Of a stretch of 49,784 bases of DNA, positions 1 to 10,216 are shown piece after piece (the first letter of the stretch is position 1; every line of letters starts with the position of its first letter). Both the position numbers and the translations under genes were made by a program. The stretch is from SAR86 cluster bacterium AG-339-G14 (GTDB lineage Bacteria > Pseudomonadota > Gammaproteobacteria > Magnimaribacterales > AG-339-G14): positions 1-49,784 of the forward strand of contig QCAB01000001.1 in the NCBI GenBank assembly GCA_003282105.1. The letters run 5' to 3'. Below the pieces are notes generated by a model, which was not told the origin of the DNA, made no database searches, and saw only the letters and a program-made list of their open reading frames with translations.

Positions 1-726
1 TTTAAAGAAATTACACAAAATTCAATCGATGCGGTGAGTGACAGAGACTTTATTGCAGAAATGTTATTCAACATTAGTCTGACGGCGGTGCATCTATCGA
101 GAATTTCTGAAGAATTTATTATCTGGTCTTCGACTCAATTCAATTATTTGGAATTACCAGAAGAGCTTTGCACGGGCTCTTCGATCATGCCGCAAAAAAG
201 AAATCCTGACATGGCTGAATTGGTTCGGGGCGGTGCAGCGCAAACCATTGGAAATCTTATGGCGCTTTTAAGTTTGGTAAAAAATCAACCGCTAGCTTAT
301 AACCGAGATAACCAAGAAGATAAAAAGCCGCTTTTTCAATCCATCGACTATATCCTGCAAGCCATTGACATTACTTCCGCCATGGTGGCGGGAGCTAAAT
401 TTAACTCCGATGAAATGTTAAACGATGTCTACGACGGACATATTTGTGCTACCGATCTGGCAGAATATTTAGTTCTTAAGGGAATTCCGTTTCGATCGGC
501 TCATGCCATTACTGGCAAAGCGGTTCAGTTGGCAGAGAAAAAAGATGCACTGCTTGAAGAATTATCTTTAAAAGAATTTAAAAAATTGTCCCCGAAAATA
601 GAAAAAGACGTTTATAAATACTTAGATCCAATGTCTTCGATTGTAGCCAAATCAAGTATTGGCGGAACCGCACCCTCACAGGTGAAAAAACAAATCGATA
701 AGGCTAAAATAACTTTAAAAATTTAA
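1..726 (+). CDS. argH: argininosuccinate lyase, C-terminal part (5' end outside window)
   Basis: Frame is open from base 1 (FKEITQNSIDAVSDRDFIAE...) and contains the fumarase/ASL signature GSSIMPQKRNPD. Confidence 0.95.
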   Translation, partial: FKEITQNSIDAVSDRDFIAEMLFNISLTAVHLSRISEEFIIWSSTQFNYLELPEELCTGSSIMPQKRNPDMAELVRGGAAQTIGNLMALLSLVKNQPLAYNRDNQEDKKPLFQSIDYILQAIDITSAMVAGAKFNSDEMLNDVYDGHICATDLAEYLVLKGIPFRSAHAITGKAVQLAEKKDALLEELSLKEFKKLSPKIEKDVYKYLDPMSSIVAKSSIGGTAPSQVKKQIDKAKITLKI

Positions 727-728
727 TC

Positions 729-930
729 ATGGACGCCTTTTTTAAACCCATTACCGTAAACAAACTCACAATTCCAAATCGTTTTGCCATGGCCCCAATG
801 ACACGAAGTAAATCTCCTGATGGCATACCTGGAGATAACGTAAGAGATTATTATCAACGTCGAGCCGCTGGTGAAGTTGGTCTAATCATTACTGAAGGAG
901 TGGAAGTCAGTCACCCATCTTCTAGTGGGA
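729..930 (+). pseudogene. N-terminal fragment of an old-yellow-enzyme family NADH:flavin oxidoreductase; homology stops at the junction with metK
   Basis: [57 protein letters not shown] is OYE-like; residues after about HPSSSG are antisense metK sequence. Confidence 0.75.
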
Positions 931-1619
931 TTGATATAAATTTTAGTTTCAGGAGAGAGCCAATTCGAAGGGATAACTTGCTTGATAATTTCTTCTCTAA
1001 CGCCTTCTTCTAAATCTTCAGGAGTTACGTCTTCGTCATGTTGAGTTGATAAAACAACAGCAGATAGATGAGAAGGTTTTCCAGAATCATCGTAAACAAA
1101 ACTTAATTGACTTTTTGCATCAGGTCGGAGCCATGGAAGAATCTTTGCTTTTCTTACCTCGGCTTGTTTTTTAACTAACAGGTGCGAAAAAGTAATGGGT
1201 GCCGGCATTAATACCTCAGTTTCATTGGTTGCGTAACCGAACATCAGACCTTGATCGCCTGCGCCTTGATCGGTATCGGTGCCAGTACCTTCATTCACGC
1301 CTTGTGCAATGTCATTGGATTGCATGCCAATGGCGTTGATGATTTCAACGGTCGAACCATTAAAACCTAGATCGTCATTGTCGTATCCAACTTCATTGAT
1401 AACCTTTCTGACAACTTTTTCAAGATCGGGTTTTGCGTTGGATGTAATTTCTCCAGCAATAACTACCAAGTCGGTTTTCACCAAAGTTTCGCAGGCAACT
1501 CTCGATTCCGAATCATCTGAGAGAAAAGCATCCAAGATGGCGTCAGATATTTGATCGGCTAATTTGTCTGGGTGACCTTCAGAGACAGATTCAGAAGTGA
1601 AAGTTTTGTATTCGGACAT
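925..1619 (-). pseudogene. metK: S-adenosylmethionine synthetase, N-terminal ~60% only; C-terminal third missing
   Basis: [45 protein letters not shown] and KIYINPT motifs present; the expected continuation (GRFVIGGP...) is replaced by [13 protein letters not shown]. Confidence 0.85.
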
Positions 1620-1690
1620 TTAATTTAAAAAGTGAATCAGGATTCTACTATGATATTCTCTTTTTTTAATAGAAAATACGACTTTGATTC

Positions 1691-3670
1691 ATGTCCGATA
1701 AAGTAAATTTAGCCAATGCCGTAAGGGCACTTTCAATGGACGCTGTCCAAGCTGCGAAATGTGGGCACCCTGGGATGCCAATGGGTATGGCTGAAATTGC
1801 ATTGGTCTTATGGACCAAACATTTAAAGCACAATCCAAAAAATCCTGATTGGTTTAACAGAGACCGATTTGTTCTTTCAAACGGTCACGGCTCAATGTTG
1901 CTTTATTCTTTGTTACATTTAACTGGATACGATTTACCTTTAGAAGAATTAAAAAACTTTAGAAAATTAGGCTCAAAAACTCCAGGGCACCCTGAATGCG
2001 ATGTAACGCCCGGAGTCGAAACTACTACCGGACCGCTTGGCCAAGGGCTTGCGAATGCAGTAGGCATGGCGCTAGCGGAAAAAATTCTTGCTCACAAATT
2101 TAATAAACCAGACCATCAATTGGTTAATCATCACACTTACGTCTTTTGTGGCGATGGTGATCTGATGGAAGGAATTTCACACGAGGCCTGTTCTTATGCT
2201 GGCACGCATAAATTAGAAAAGTTGATTGTTTTATACGACGATAACGACATTAGTATTGACGGAGAGGTCTCTGGGTGGTTTACGGACGACACTGCTAAGA
2301 GATTTGAAAGTTACGGTTGGCATGTCATCTCTAAAGTGGATGGACACAATGAAGCAGAAATTGATGCTGCAATTGAAGAGGCTAAGCAATCAGATAAACC
2401 CAGCCTAATCTGTTGCAAGACAATCATTGGCAAAGGTTCGCCAAACAAAGCCGGTACCTCTGGAGTTCATGGTGCAGCTTTGGGTGAAGAAGAAGTTCTT
2501 CTTACTAGAAAAAATATTAATTGGAATCATGAGCCTTTTGAAATTCCCGAGGAAGCTTATAGGGGTTGGAATCAAGAAGATTCAGGAAAAAAATATGAAA
2601 GCGATTGGGATCTTTTGGCAAGAACTTACGAAGCAAAATTTACTGATGAATTTGAGACTTTTAATCGTTTAGTCAAAGGAGACCTGCCCAAGGAGTTAGA
2701 TTCCGTTTTAGAAAATCTCATAAAAGAATTCGAAGCCGATGGGACCAGTCACGCAAGTCGAAAATGCTCTGGCATTTGTCTCGACGCTCTTGGTCCGATT
2801 TTGCCTGAATTGGTTGGAGGTTCAGCCGATTTGTCACCGTCAAATAACACGGAATGGAAAGGCTCTTCAGTTTTAACTCCAGATTCAGGAGGTAACTACT
2901 TGAATTACGGTGTTCGTGAATTTGGAATGTCAGCCATAATGAATGGCATGATATTGCATGGGGCAATAAGGCCATACGGCGGTACTTTTTTAACTTTTCT
3001 TGATTACGCAAGAAACGCAGTCAGGATGTCTGCTTTAATGAAGCTGCCTGTGATTTATGTTTATACACATGATTCAATTGGAGTCGGTGAAGACGGTCCA
3101 ACTCACCAACCGGTAGAACACATTACTATGTTGAGAGCTACCCCTGGAGTTTTTACTTGGAGGCCTTGTGATGGAGTGGAAACTACCTTCGCATGGCAAC
3201 ATGCTCTGAAATCTAAAACTAATCCACATGCGCTGATTTTGTCTCGTCAAAATTTGCCACCTCAAACTAGAAACGATGTTGGAGCCATTGCAAAAGGAGG
3301 GTACGTTTTGAAAGAGGCAGATCAAGAAGATTTAACCATTATCGCAAGTGGCTCAGAAGTTGGTTTAGCAGTCGATGCAGCGGAAATTCTAGCGGAAGAT
3401 AGTTTATCGATAAAAGTTGTTTCTATTCCTTGCACGGAATTGTTCGATTTACAAAGCGACGAATACAAATTTGAAGTTTTAGGAGATGGTCCTAAATTGG
3501 CAATTGAAGCTGGGCAAGCTGATTTCTGGCATAAATACCTAAATCAAGGAGACTTAGTTTTAGGCATGGACACCTATGGTGAATCTGCCCCATTGGCAGA
3601 TCTTTTAGAGCATTTTGGATTCACAATTACAAATGTTGTCAGCAAAGCAAAAGAGCTTTTAAAAAAATGA
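1691..3670 (+). CDS. tkt: transketolase
   Basis: 659 aa, full length; GHPGMPMGMAEIA, GDGDLMEG and THDSIGVGEDGPTHQPVEH motifs. Confidence 0.97.
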   Translation: MSDKVNLANAVRALSMDAVQAAKCGHPGMPMGMAEIALVLWTKHLKHNPKNPDWFNRDRFVLSNGHGSMLLYSLLHLTGYDLPLEELKNFRKLGSKTPGHPECDVTPGVETTTGPLGQGLANAVGMALAEKILAHKFNKPDHQLVNHHTYVFCGDGDLMEGISHEACSYAGTHKLEKLIVLYDDNDISIDGEVSGWFTDDTAKRFESYGWHVISKVDGHNEAEIDAAIEEAKQSDKPSLICCKTIIGKGSPNKAGTSGVHGAALGEEEVLLTRKNINWNHEPFEIPEEAYRGWNQEDSGKKYESDWDLLARTYEAKFTDEFETFNRLVKGDLPKELDSVLENLIKEFEADGTSHASRKCSGICLDALGPILPELVGGSADLSPSNNTEWKGSSVLTPDSGGNYLNYGVREFGMSAIMNGMILHGAIRPYGGTFLTFLDYARNAVRMSALMKLPVIYVYTHDSIGVGEDGPTHQPVEHITMLRATPGVFTWRPCDGVETTFAWQHALKSKTNPHALILSRQNLPPQTRNDVGAIAKGGYVLKEADQEDLTIIASGSEVGLAVDAAEILAEDSLSIKVVSIPCTELFDLQSDEYKFEVLGDGPKLAIEAGQADFWHKYLNQGDLVLGMDTYGESAPLADLLEHFGFTITNVVSKAKELLKK

Positions 3671-4824
3671 ACTTTGAGAAAAGTTTTCTTTCTTCAAAAA
3701 ATTTAGACGATAAGGCCGTCGTATTACGAGTTGATTACAACGTGCCACTAGAAGGCGAAACTTTACTGGACGACGAACGGCTAGTTAGATCTATTCCGAC
3801 AATCGAATACATTTTATCCAAAACTAATAATTTAAAGATTCTTTCTCATCTAGGCAGGCCAGAGGAAGGAGAAGTTATTGCAAGTGAATTTACTTTAGCG
3901 CCAATTGCAAAGAGACTTAGCGAACTTCTGGATAAAGAAGTGACACTTGTAAAATCGCTAGAAGAGTTAAAAGAATCTAAAAATTTGTGCATGCTTGAAA
4001 ATATTAGATCTTTTGAGGGCGAAAAAAATAACGAGGATGAATTATCGGTCGCATTAAGTCAGTTAGGAGATATTTTTATCATGGATGCATTCGGAACGGC
4101 GCATCGAAAACAGGCCTCAACATTTGGAATAGTCAACTACATTGAAGAAGCATGTTTTGGATTGTTGATTGAGGAAGAGATAGATGCTTTAAAAAAAATT
4201 GTTATTTCTCCAGAAAAACCTCTTTTGGGAATAATTGGTGGATCTAAAATTTCTACTAAAATCAATGTGATTGAGTCACTTACTAATCATTGCGATTGGT
4301 TGATAGTAGGAGGGGCTCTAGCAAATACTTGTTACGCAGCACAAGGAAAAAATATCGGCAAATCTCTCTTCGAACCAAGTTACTTAGAAGTAGCAAAAAA
4401 AATTATCGAACACCCTCAAATTGTTATTCCTACTTTTGTTGTTACTAGTAATGGTTCTGAAGCTAGAGAAAAAAGTGTGAATGAGTTATCCGATGAAGAC
4501 GTGATTTTAGACGTGGGACAACAATCTGTTGAAGCTTTTAGTCAGTACATTGACGAAGCCAATACGATTGTTTGGAATGGTCCGTTGGGTAAATTTGAGG
4601 ACGATCGCTTCTCAAAAGGAACTGAAGGCATAGCAAAAAAAGTTGCTGAATCTAATGCAATGACAATAATCGGTGGTGGAGAAACATTGGCAGCATTTTC
4701 AAAAATTAAAATGATGGACTCAGTGGATTATGCCTCTACCGGAGGCGGTGCTTTTTTGGAATACATTGAGCTTGGCTCACTTCCCAGTTTAGAAATAATT
4801 AATCAAAAAAATTTAGGGGCATGA
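3667..4824 (+). CDS. pgk: phosphoglycerate kinase
   Basis: RVDYNVPL, SHLGRP and GGGETLAA motifs; ATGA overlap with tkt. Confidence 0.96.
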   Translation: MNFEKSFLSSKNLDDKAVVLRVDYNVPLEGETLLDDERLVRSIPTIEYILSKTNNLKILSHLGRPEEGEVIASEFTLAPIAKRLSELLDKEVTLVKSLEELKESKNLCMLENIRSFEGEKNNEDELSVALSQLGDIFIMDAFGTAHRKQASTFGIVNYIEEACFGLLIEEEIDALKKIVISPEKPLLGIIGGSKISTKINVIESLTNHCDWLIVGGALANTCYAAQGKNIGKSLFEPSYLEVAKKIIEHPQIVIPTFVVTSNGSEAREKSVNELSDEDVILDVGQQSVEAFSQYIDEANTIVWNGPLGKFEDDRFSKGTEGIAKKVAESNAMTIIGGGETLAAFSKIKMMDSVDYASTGGGAFLEYIELGSLPSLEIINQKNLGA

Positions 4825-4825
4825 T

Positions 4826-5836
4826 ATGAATTTTACAAACATAGAAGAAATTGCAAATTATTTAGTAGCTGATGGTAAAGGGTTTTTAGCGGCCGACGAA
4901 AGCACTCCTACCATCGGCAAACGTTTTGATGCCATCAATACAGAATCTACTGAAAATTCTAGACGCGATTATCGAGAATTATTGTTCCGTGCTTCTGGCA
5001 TGAATGAAAATATTAGCGGAGTAATATTATTTGATGAAACTCTAAGACAGTCAGCTGCAGATGGGACTTTTTTAAAAGAAGTAATTTCAAAAACTGGAGC
5101 CCTGCCTGGAATAAAAGTAGATAAAGGAGTTTCTCCAATCAACGATTCAGAAGAAGTTTTGACCGGTGGATTAGATGGTTTAGAAAAGCGATGCTCTGAA
5201 TACGAAGATCTTGGTGCGAAGTTTACAAAGTGGCGAGCGGTAATGAAAATCAGTAACGACATGCCGAGCCAAGAATGCATAGATGCAAACATGCAAGCCT
5301 TAGCCAACTATGCCAGGATAGTTCAAGATCACAATATGGTTCCCATCGTCGAACCAGAGGTGTTAATGGATGGTGAACATTCAGCAGAATCCTGTTATGA
5401 CGCAACTTCAAAATGCTTAAACTCTCTGTTTTCAAATCTAAGCGCTAACGAGGTAAATATCAAAGGCACAATTTTAAAACCTAACATGATCCTTGCTGGT
5501 CAAGATTCACCCGCGCAACTCTCGCACTCTGAGGTTGCTGATCTAACCATGAAATGTCTTCTTGAAAATGTTCCGCCAGAACTTCCTGGGATAGCTTTTT
5601 TATCTGGAGGACAATCGGATATTGATGCGACAGCTAATTTAGATGCGCTTAATAAGAAAGGAGGCAATCCTTGGAAACTTACTTTTTCTTACGGGCGTGC
5701 TTTGCAGCAAGCCGCTCTGAAAGCTTGGTTGGGTTCTAATGAAAATACCCTAGCAGCTCAAGAAGCTTTTTCTCATCGCGCAGAAATGAACAAATTAGCT
5801 GCACTTGGAAAGTGGACTAGAGATTTAGAAAGGTAA
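4826..5836 (+). CDS. fructose-bisphosphate aldolase, class I
   Basis: GFLAADESTPTIGKRF, KWRAVMKI, ILKPNMILAGQD, FLSGGQSD: class I aldolase motifs. Confidence 0.95.
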   Translation: MNFTNIEEIANYLVADGKGFLAADESTPTIGKRFDAINTESTENSRRDYRELLFRASGMNENISGVILFDETLRQSAADGTFLKEVISKTGALPGIKVDKGVSPINDSEEVLTGGLDGLEKRCSEYEDLGAKFTKWRAVMKISNDMPSQECIDANMQALANYARIVQDHNMVPIVEPEVLMDGEHSAESCYDATSKCLNSLFSNLSANEVNIKGTILKPNMILAGQDSPAQLSHSEVADLTMKCLLENVPPELPGIAFLSGGQSDIDATANLDALNKKGGNPWKLTFSYGRALQQAALKAWLGSNENTLAAQEAFSHRAEMNKLAALGKWTRDLER

Positions 5837-6067
5837 AAAACTTCGAACGGTGTTTATCAAAGGCAAAAGCCTTTGCAGGAATCCTGATAGATTTACGCCT
5901 AAGCGAGGCAAAAGCCAAATCGCAAAACCTGCAATTGCTACGACGAAAAGTATTGCTAATAAATAACTTAAAATTTTTGATCCATTTTGGTTTCTATTCG
6001 ATAAAATGTTTCCGATTATCAAAAACGCAATTAAGGCTAGGGCAGCAAAAAGTATAATTCTTATCAT
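5825..6067 (-). CDS. small hydrophobic membrane protein
   Basis: 80 aa ORF with two hydrophobic segments; 2 bp from the next gene; 12-bp tail overlap with the aldolase gene. Confidence 0.6.
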   Translation of the reverse strand: MIRIILFAALALIAFLIIGNILSNRNQNGSKILSYLLAILFVVAIAGFAIWLLPRLGVNLSGFLQRLLPLINTVRSFLPF

Positions 6068-6069
6068 TT

Positions 6070-6489
6070 TTATAATGTGGTAATAAAACTAAGCAAAAAA
6101 CATCCTGAAACTGCAGAAGTTAAATTTCTTCTTAATTTTAAGTAAGATTCATCGCTCATAAATTCATTGGCCTGTTTTTCAAAAATATAGAATAATGGAA
6201 AAGTAATTGCAAAAATTATTAAAGCTATTTTTAAAAAAAAGTAACCAATAATAATTGTAAAAAACCCAATCAAAGAAAATAAAATTCCAATAAATAGATT
6301 TTTCTGACTAGAGATATTCCACCCCCAACTCATGCCTGCTAAAAATGAAATAATGATTGCGCCATAGACTGTTAGTAAGAAGTAAGCTTGATTGGTAAAG
6401 GATTCGCCGATAATCCAAGGAGAGATAGTAAGCAGGCCAAAAGGAAGAAATCCTAGATAGCCTAGTAACATTCTTGAATCATTATTCAT
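6070..6489 (-). CDS. DUF3429-like multi-pass membrane protein
   Basis: Multiple hydrophobic helices (MLLGYLGFLPFGLLTISPW, GAIIISFLAGMSWGW); 4-bp overlap with tatC. Confidence 0.65.
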   Translation of the reverse strand: MNNDSRMLLGYLGFLPFGLLTISPWIIGESFTNQAYFLLTVYGAIIISFLAGMSWGWNISSQKNLFIGILFSLIGFFTIIIGYFFLKIALIIFAITFPLFYIFEKQANEFMSDESYLKLRRNLTSAVSGCFLLSFITTL

Positions 6490-7199
6490 TTCTTTATAAA
6501 TCTAGAAATGAATAAACCCAATTCGAATAAAAGCCAGGTGGGAATTGCCAAAAGAGTTTGACTAATGACATCCGGCGGAGTGAGCAACATCCCAATAACA
6601 AAGCATCCGATAATCACGTATGGGCGAGCTGAAGCCAAACTTTCTCTGGAGGATAATCCCCCCCAAATTAAGGCGATAATAAGTATTGGCATTTCAAAAG
6701 CAAATCCAAAAGCTAATAACAAAGTAATCACAAAATCTAGATATTGAGAAATATCTGTCATGACTGCTACATCAGCAGGTGCCGATTGAATAAAAAAAGA
6801 AAAAATGAGCGGAAATACTAGATAAAAAGCAAATGCCATACCGGTATAAAACAAAATAATACTAAAGGCGCTCAAAGAAACTGATAAGACTCTTTCATTT
6901 CGATAAAGACCAGGCGAAATAAAATTCCATAGTTCTACAATCAAATAAGGCATCGCTAAAAATAAAGCAGCATAAAAACTTAGTTTTAATGGTGTTATGA
7001 AAGGTGAGGCAACGCCAGTTGCAATCATTGAAGAATTCTCAGGTAAAAACTGCATCAAGGGGTCTGCGACAAACACATAAATTGAATCTTGAAAGAAAGT
7101 GAATGCGACAAAGAAAATCGCAAGCATTCCAAAAGCTCTCAAGAAAAGGTTCCGCAGTAATCCCAATTGGAAGAGTATTGAATTATTTTCCTTGGTCAT
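6486..7199 (-). CDS. tatC: Sec-independent protein translocase TatC
   Basis: AMPYLIVELWNFISPGLYRNER motif; start moved to the internal MTKENNS to reduce overlap with tatB. Confidence 0.93.
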   Translation of the reverse strand: MTKENNSILFQLGLLRNLFLRAFGMLAIFFVAFTFFQDSIYVFVADPLMQFLPENSSMIATGVASPFITPLKLSFYAALFLAMPYLIVELWNFISPGLYRNERVLSVSLSAFSIILFYTGMAFAFYLVFPLIFSFFIQSAPADVAVMTDISQYLDFVITLLLAFGFAFEMPILIIALIWGGLSSRESLASARPYVIIGCFVIGMLLTPPDVISQTLLAIPTWLLFELGLFISRFIKK

Positions 7200-7383
7200 C
7201 GTCTTTGTTTTGGTCGTCAAAGCCTTCAGAATACAATTCTTGCTTTAGTTTTCTCAAGCCGCTTTTTGTTTTCAGGTAAAGCTCCTCAAGGGAGGTAAAA
7301 AAGCTTGGAAGTCTTTTGGGCCCTAGAATAATTAAGGAAATAAGACAGATAATTAATATCTCAAAGAAACCAATGTCGAACAT
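7183..7383 (-). CDS. tatB: Sec-independent protein translocase TatB (short)
   Basis: MFDIGFFEILIICLISLIILGPKRLP: N-terminal TM and GPKRLP hinge; between tatA and tatC. Confidence 0.85.
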   Translation of the reverse strand: MFDIGFFEILIICLISLIILGPKRLPSFFTSLEELYLKTKSGLRKLKQELYSEGFDDQNKDDDQGK

Positions 7384-7563
7384 TTACTGAGAATCGTCTT
7401 CTTTTTGTTCCTCTTTAGGCTCTTCTTTGACAGCTTTTCTAAAATTTTTAAAGGCCGAACCCAAATCTCCGCCCATATTTCTAAATCTTTTAGTTCCAAA
7501 GATAAGAATTATAATTGCTAAAATTATTAAAAGTTGCCAAATGCTTATTCCACCAAATCCCAT
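7384..7563 (-). CDS. tatA: Sec-independent protein translocase TatA (59 aa; below the ORF-track cutoff)
   Basis: Manual translation: [59 protein letters not shown]; canonical TatA architecture. Confidence 0.93.
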   Translation of the reverse strand: MGFGGISIWQLLIILAIIILIFGTKRFRNMGGDLGSAFKNFRKAVKEEPKEEQKEDDSQ

Positions 7564-7565
7564 TT

Positions 7566-7883
7566 CTACCTCTTAGATTTTTCCTCTATACCTGATACAC
7601 CTTCTCTTCTTTCTAATTCTTTTAAAATATCACTCGGGTCGATATCTTTAAAGGCTAATAATACCATGACGTGAAAGATGAGGTCTGCAGCTTCATGAAT
7701 TATCGCCTTTTTATCAGAGGTACTTGCTTTAATTAATTCTTCTGATTCTTCCTTAATTTTAGCAATTATCTTTTCAATACCTTCCTTATAGAGTTGACTA
7801 GTATAAGAATTATCCTCAGATGTCTCTTTCCTCGATCTTAAAATTTTACTCAATCGTTCGAAGATATTGTCTTGGTCGCTCAT
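7566..7883 (-). CDS. hisE: phosphoribosyl-ATP pyrophosphohydrolase
   Basis: [12 protein letters not shown]...[15 protein letters not shown] all-alpha NTP-PPase motifs; 4-bp overlap with ubiB. Confidence 0.88.
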   Translation of the reverse strand: MSDQDNIFERLSKILRSRKETSEDNSYTSQLYKEGIEKIIAKIKEESEELIKASTSDKKAIIHEAADLIFHVMVLLAFKDIDPSDILKELERREGVSGIEEKSKR

Positions 7884-9427
7884 AAACTCAAAGAAATTGA
7901 TATTACCGAAATAATTATCACAGCTGAAGCTATAAGTATGTAATTCATAGAATTTTTTTGCGTATTAATTTCTTTTCTAAGACTCTTCATTTCGTCATTA
8001 AATTCATCTAAATTTGAAATATTTTCAAAAATAGTTTCGAGTTTTTCAGGAAATTCGTAAGCCTTTTCTAGCAAACCTGGCACGTCTTCTTTAAATTTTT
8101 TAAATAAATTTGCCGGATTGTATTTTTTATTTATCCATTGTTGGATGAAAGGCTTGGCAGTGGTCCAAAGATCCAAGTCAGGATAAATTTGACGACCCAA
8201 ACCCTCAATATTTAAAAGAGTTTTGTGCAATAACAATAGCGAAGCAGGCAAGGACAAATTATATATTCTCGTTTCTTCAAAAAGATACAACAACATTTCG
8301 CCAAATTTTATCTCGCTAAAAGGTTTCTCAAATATCGGATCAAGAGCCGTCCTGATTGTTGCTTCCAATTCAACCGGTCTCGTTTTTGAATCCACCCAGC
8401 CAGCTGACAGCATAGTTTTTGCCACTGCTGAATAATTTTTACTAAACATATCTGAGAGCATCTTTCCTATCAGTAACTGTTCCTTTTCAGAGAGACTGCC
8501 ACATATTGCATAATCAACAGCTACGTAAGAAGGCGATTCTGGATCTGAGGCATCAACAAAAATATTTCCCGGATGCATGTCTGCATGAAAAAAGTTATCT
8601 TCAAAAAGTTGTTTAAAGAAAATACTTACACCCCTTTCCGATAATTTTTTTAAATTTACTTTTTTATTTTTTAATTCGTCTAAATCGGTTACGGGTATAC
8701 CTTCCACTCTTTCTAAAGTTAACACCTTCGATCCAGAAAATTCTGGATAAGCTTTTGGAACGTATAGAAGTTCGTTGTCTTTAAAAAAATTAGCGGTCTG
8801 AATCGTGTTGCCTGCTTCTTTTTTAAGATCAACCTCAGCATTTAAGACGAAATCATATTCGTCGATCATTTCTTTTAATTTTAAGCGCCGCGCATCTGCT
8901 TTAAATTTTGAAGCTAAAAATCCAAGTGCTTTTAAAAGCGCTAAATCCTTTTTGATTTGAGTTTTTAAGCCAGGCCTGACAACTTTGACTACCACTTTTT
9001 CGCCTGTTTTTAATTCGGCTTCATGCACTTGTGCAATGGAGGCAGCCGCGAGAGGTTCGTCCTTGAATTTTTTAAACATTTTTGAAATAGATTGGTTCAA
9101 ATCAGTTTCTATGATCTGTTTAGCTATCTTAGAGTTGAAGGGCTTGAGATTGTTTTGGAATTTTTTTAACTCTGAAATAATTTCATCATTTATCAGATCA
9201 GGACGAGTGGATAGAATTTGACCAAATTTTATAAAAACTGGCCCTGCCTGTTCTAACGCTTCAGAAAGTCGCTCTCCCGAATTTTTACTATTTTTAATAA
9301 GTCGAAAAGGATTCAGTTTGAACAAAAAGAACAACCAAGCCGGAATGAAGTTCTTTGGAATTAGCTCATCTAGACGATATTTAAAAAAGAGATATGCGAT
9401 CCAAAAAAAACGTAAGAAAGCCATCAT
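7880..9427 (-). CDS. ubiB: ubiquinone biosynthesis ABC1-family protein UbiB
   Basis: GPVFIKFGQILSTRPDL, AAASIAQVHEA, HADMHPGN motifs. Confidence 0.95.
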   Translation of the reverse strand: MMAFLRFFWIAYLFFKYRLDELIPKNFIPAWLFFLFKLNPFRLIKNSKNSGERLSEALEQAGPVFIKFGQILSTRPDLINDEIISELKKFQNNLKPFNSKIAKQIIETDLNQSISKMFKKFKDEPLAAASIAQVHEAELKTGEKVVVKVVRPGLKTQIKKDLALLKALGFLASKFKADARRLKLKEMIDEYDFVLNAEVDLKKEAGNTIQTANFFKDNELLYVPKAYPEFSGSKVLTLERVEGIPVTDLDELKNKKVNLKKLSERGVSIFFKQLFEDNFFHADMHPGNIFVDASDPESPSYVAVDYAICGSLSEKEQLLIGKMLSDMFSKNYSAVAKTMLSAGWVDSKTRPVELEATIRTALDPIFEKPFSEIKFGEMLLYLFEETRIYNLSLPASLLLLHKTLLNIEGLGRQIYPDLDLWTTAKPFIQQWINKKYNPANLFKKFKEDVPGLLEKAYEFPEKLETIFENISNLDEFNDEMKSLRKEINTQKNSMNYILIASAVIIISVISISLSL

Positions 9428-10179
9428 TAGTTTTTTTCACCAATGTGAAGTGCGACTATGCCGCCAGTCATGTTTTGATATTCTGTATTTACAAATCCTG
9501 CAGTGTTCATCATCTCTAAAAAAACTTCTTGATTGGGATGCATTCTTATCGATTCAGCTAAATATTCATAGCTTTTACTATCGCCAACAATCCACTCACC
9601 TAATTTCGGCAATAGATTGAAGGAGTAAAGATCGTATAGTTCAGAAAGCCAGTTGTATTCAGGATTAGAAAACTCTAGGACTAATAATCTACCTCCTGAT
9701 TTCAGGCATCTATTAAATTCTTTTAAAGCTTTTTCTTTATTTGTTACATTTCTGATTCCAAAAGCAATGGAAATACAATCAAACTCTTCATCTTGAAAGG
9801 GTAAATCTTCTGCATCTGCGACTAGGTTTTTAATATTGTTGCAACCCGAATCAATTACTCTGTCTCTTCCTACTTCAAGCATCTTTTCGTTGATATCAGA
9901 TAAATACACCTTTCCCGAATCGCCAACTAACTCTGAAAATAAGATGGCCAGATCACCCGTTCCACCTGCTACGTCTAGAACCTTATCGCCTTTTTTTAAA
10001 TTACTCATTTGGATGGTCGCTTTTTTCCACAACCTATGAATACCCAATGACATTAAGTCATTCATGAGGTCGTATTTATTTGATACAGAATCAAAAACTT
10101 CTTTAACCAAATCAGGTTTTTCTTTAGAGTTAACGTTTTTGTAACCAAAATGAGTTTTGTTGTTCTTTTCGTCGGTCAT
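9427..10179 (-). CDS. ubiE: ubiquinone/menaquinone biosynthesis C-methyltransferase UbiE
   Basis: [27 protein letters not shown]; start placed at internal [14 protein letters not shown] because the longer ORF runs into orn. Confidence 0.95.
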   Translation of the reverse strand: MTDEKNNKTHFGYKNVNSKEKPDLVKEVFDSVSNKYDLMNDLMSLGIHRLWKKATIQMSNLKKGDKVLDVAGGTGDLAILFSELVGDSGKVYLSDINEKMLEVGRDRVIDSGCNNIKNLVADAEDLPFQDEEFDCISIAFGIRNVTNKEKALKEFNRCLKSGGRLLVLEFSNPEYNWLSELYDLYSFNLLPKLGEWIVGDSKSYEYLAESIRMHPNQEVFLEMMNTAGFVNTEYQNMTGGIVALHIGEKN

Positions 10180-10216
10180 GAATTCACTTATTTTGTTACT
10201 ATTGTAGAGTAATCGT

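Noticed and set aside
729-1013. Full ORF-track ORF 729-1013 as an intact gene
   Set aside because: Only the first ~67 residues resemble OYE-family proteins; the remainder is antisense metK sequence.
1279-1554. Plus-strand 91-aa ORF inside metK
   Set aside because: Antisense to strongly conserved metK coding sequence; no recognisable motif or SD. The same reasoning applies to other ORFs lying wholly within larger genes (e.g. 2718-3011, 8985-9221, 12535-12879, 25724-26092, 48278-48589).
1620-1690. Possible SAM riboswitch in the metK-tkt gap
   Set aside because: Gap is only ~71 bp, AT-rich, without recognisable conserved SAM-I/II motifs; cannot be supported by eye.
7566-7883. hisE ORF as a MazG-type antitoxin or defence gene
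   Set aside because: Motif arrangement and length match housekeeping phosphoribosyl-ATP pyrophosphatase; no toxin partner is adjacent.
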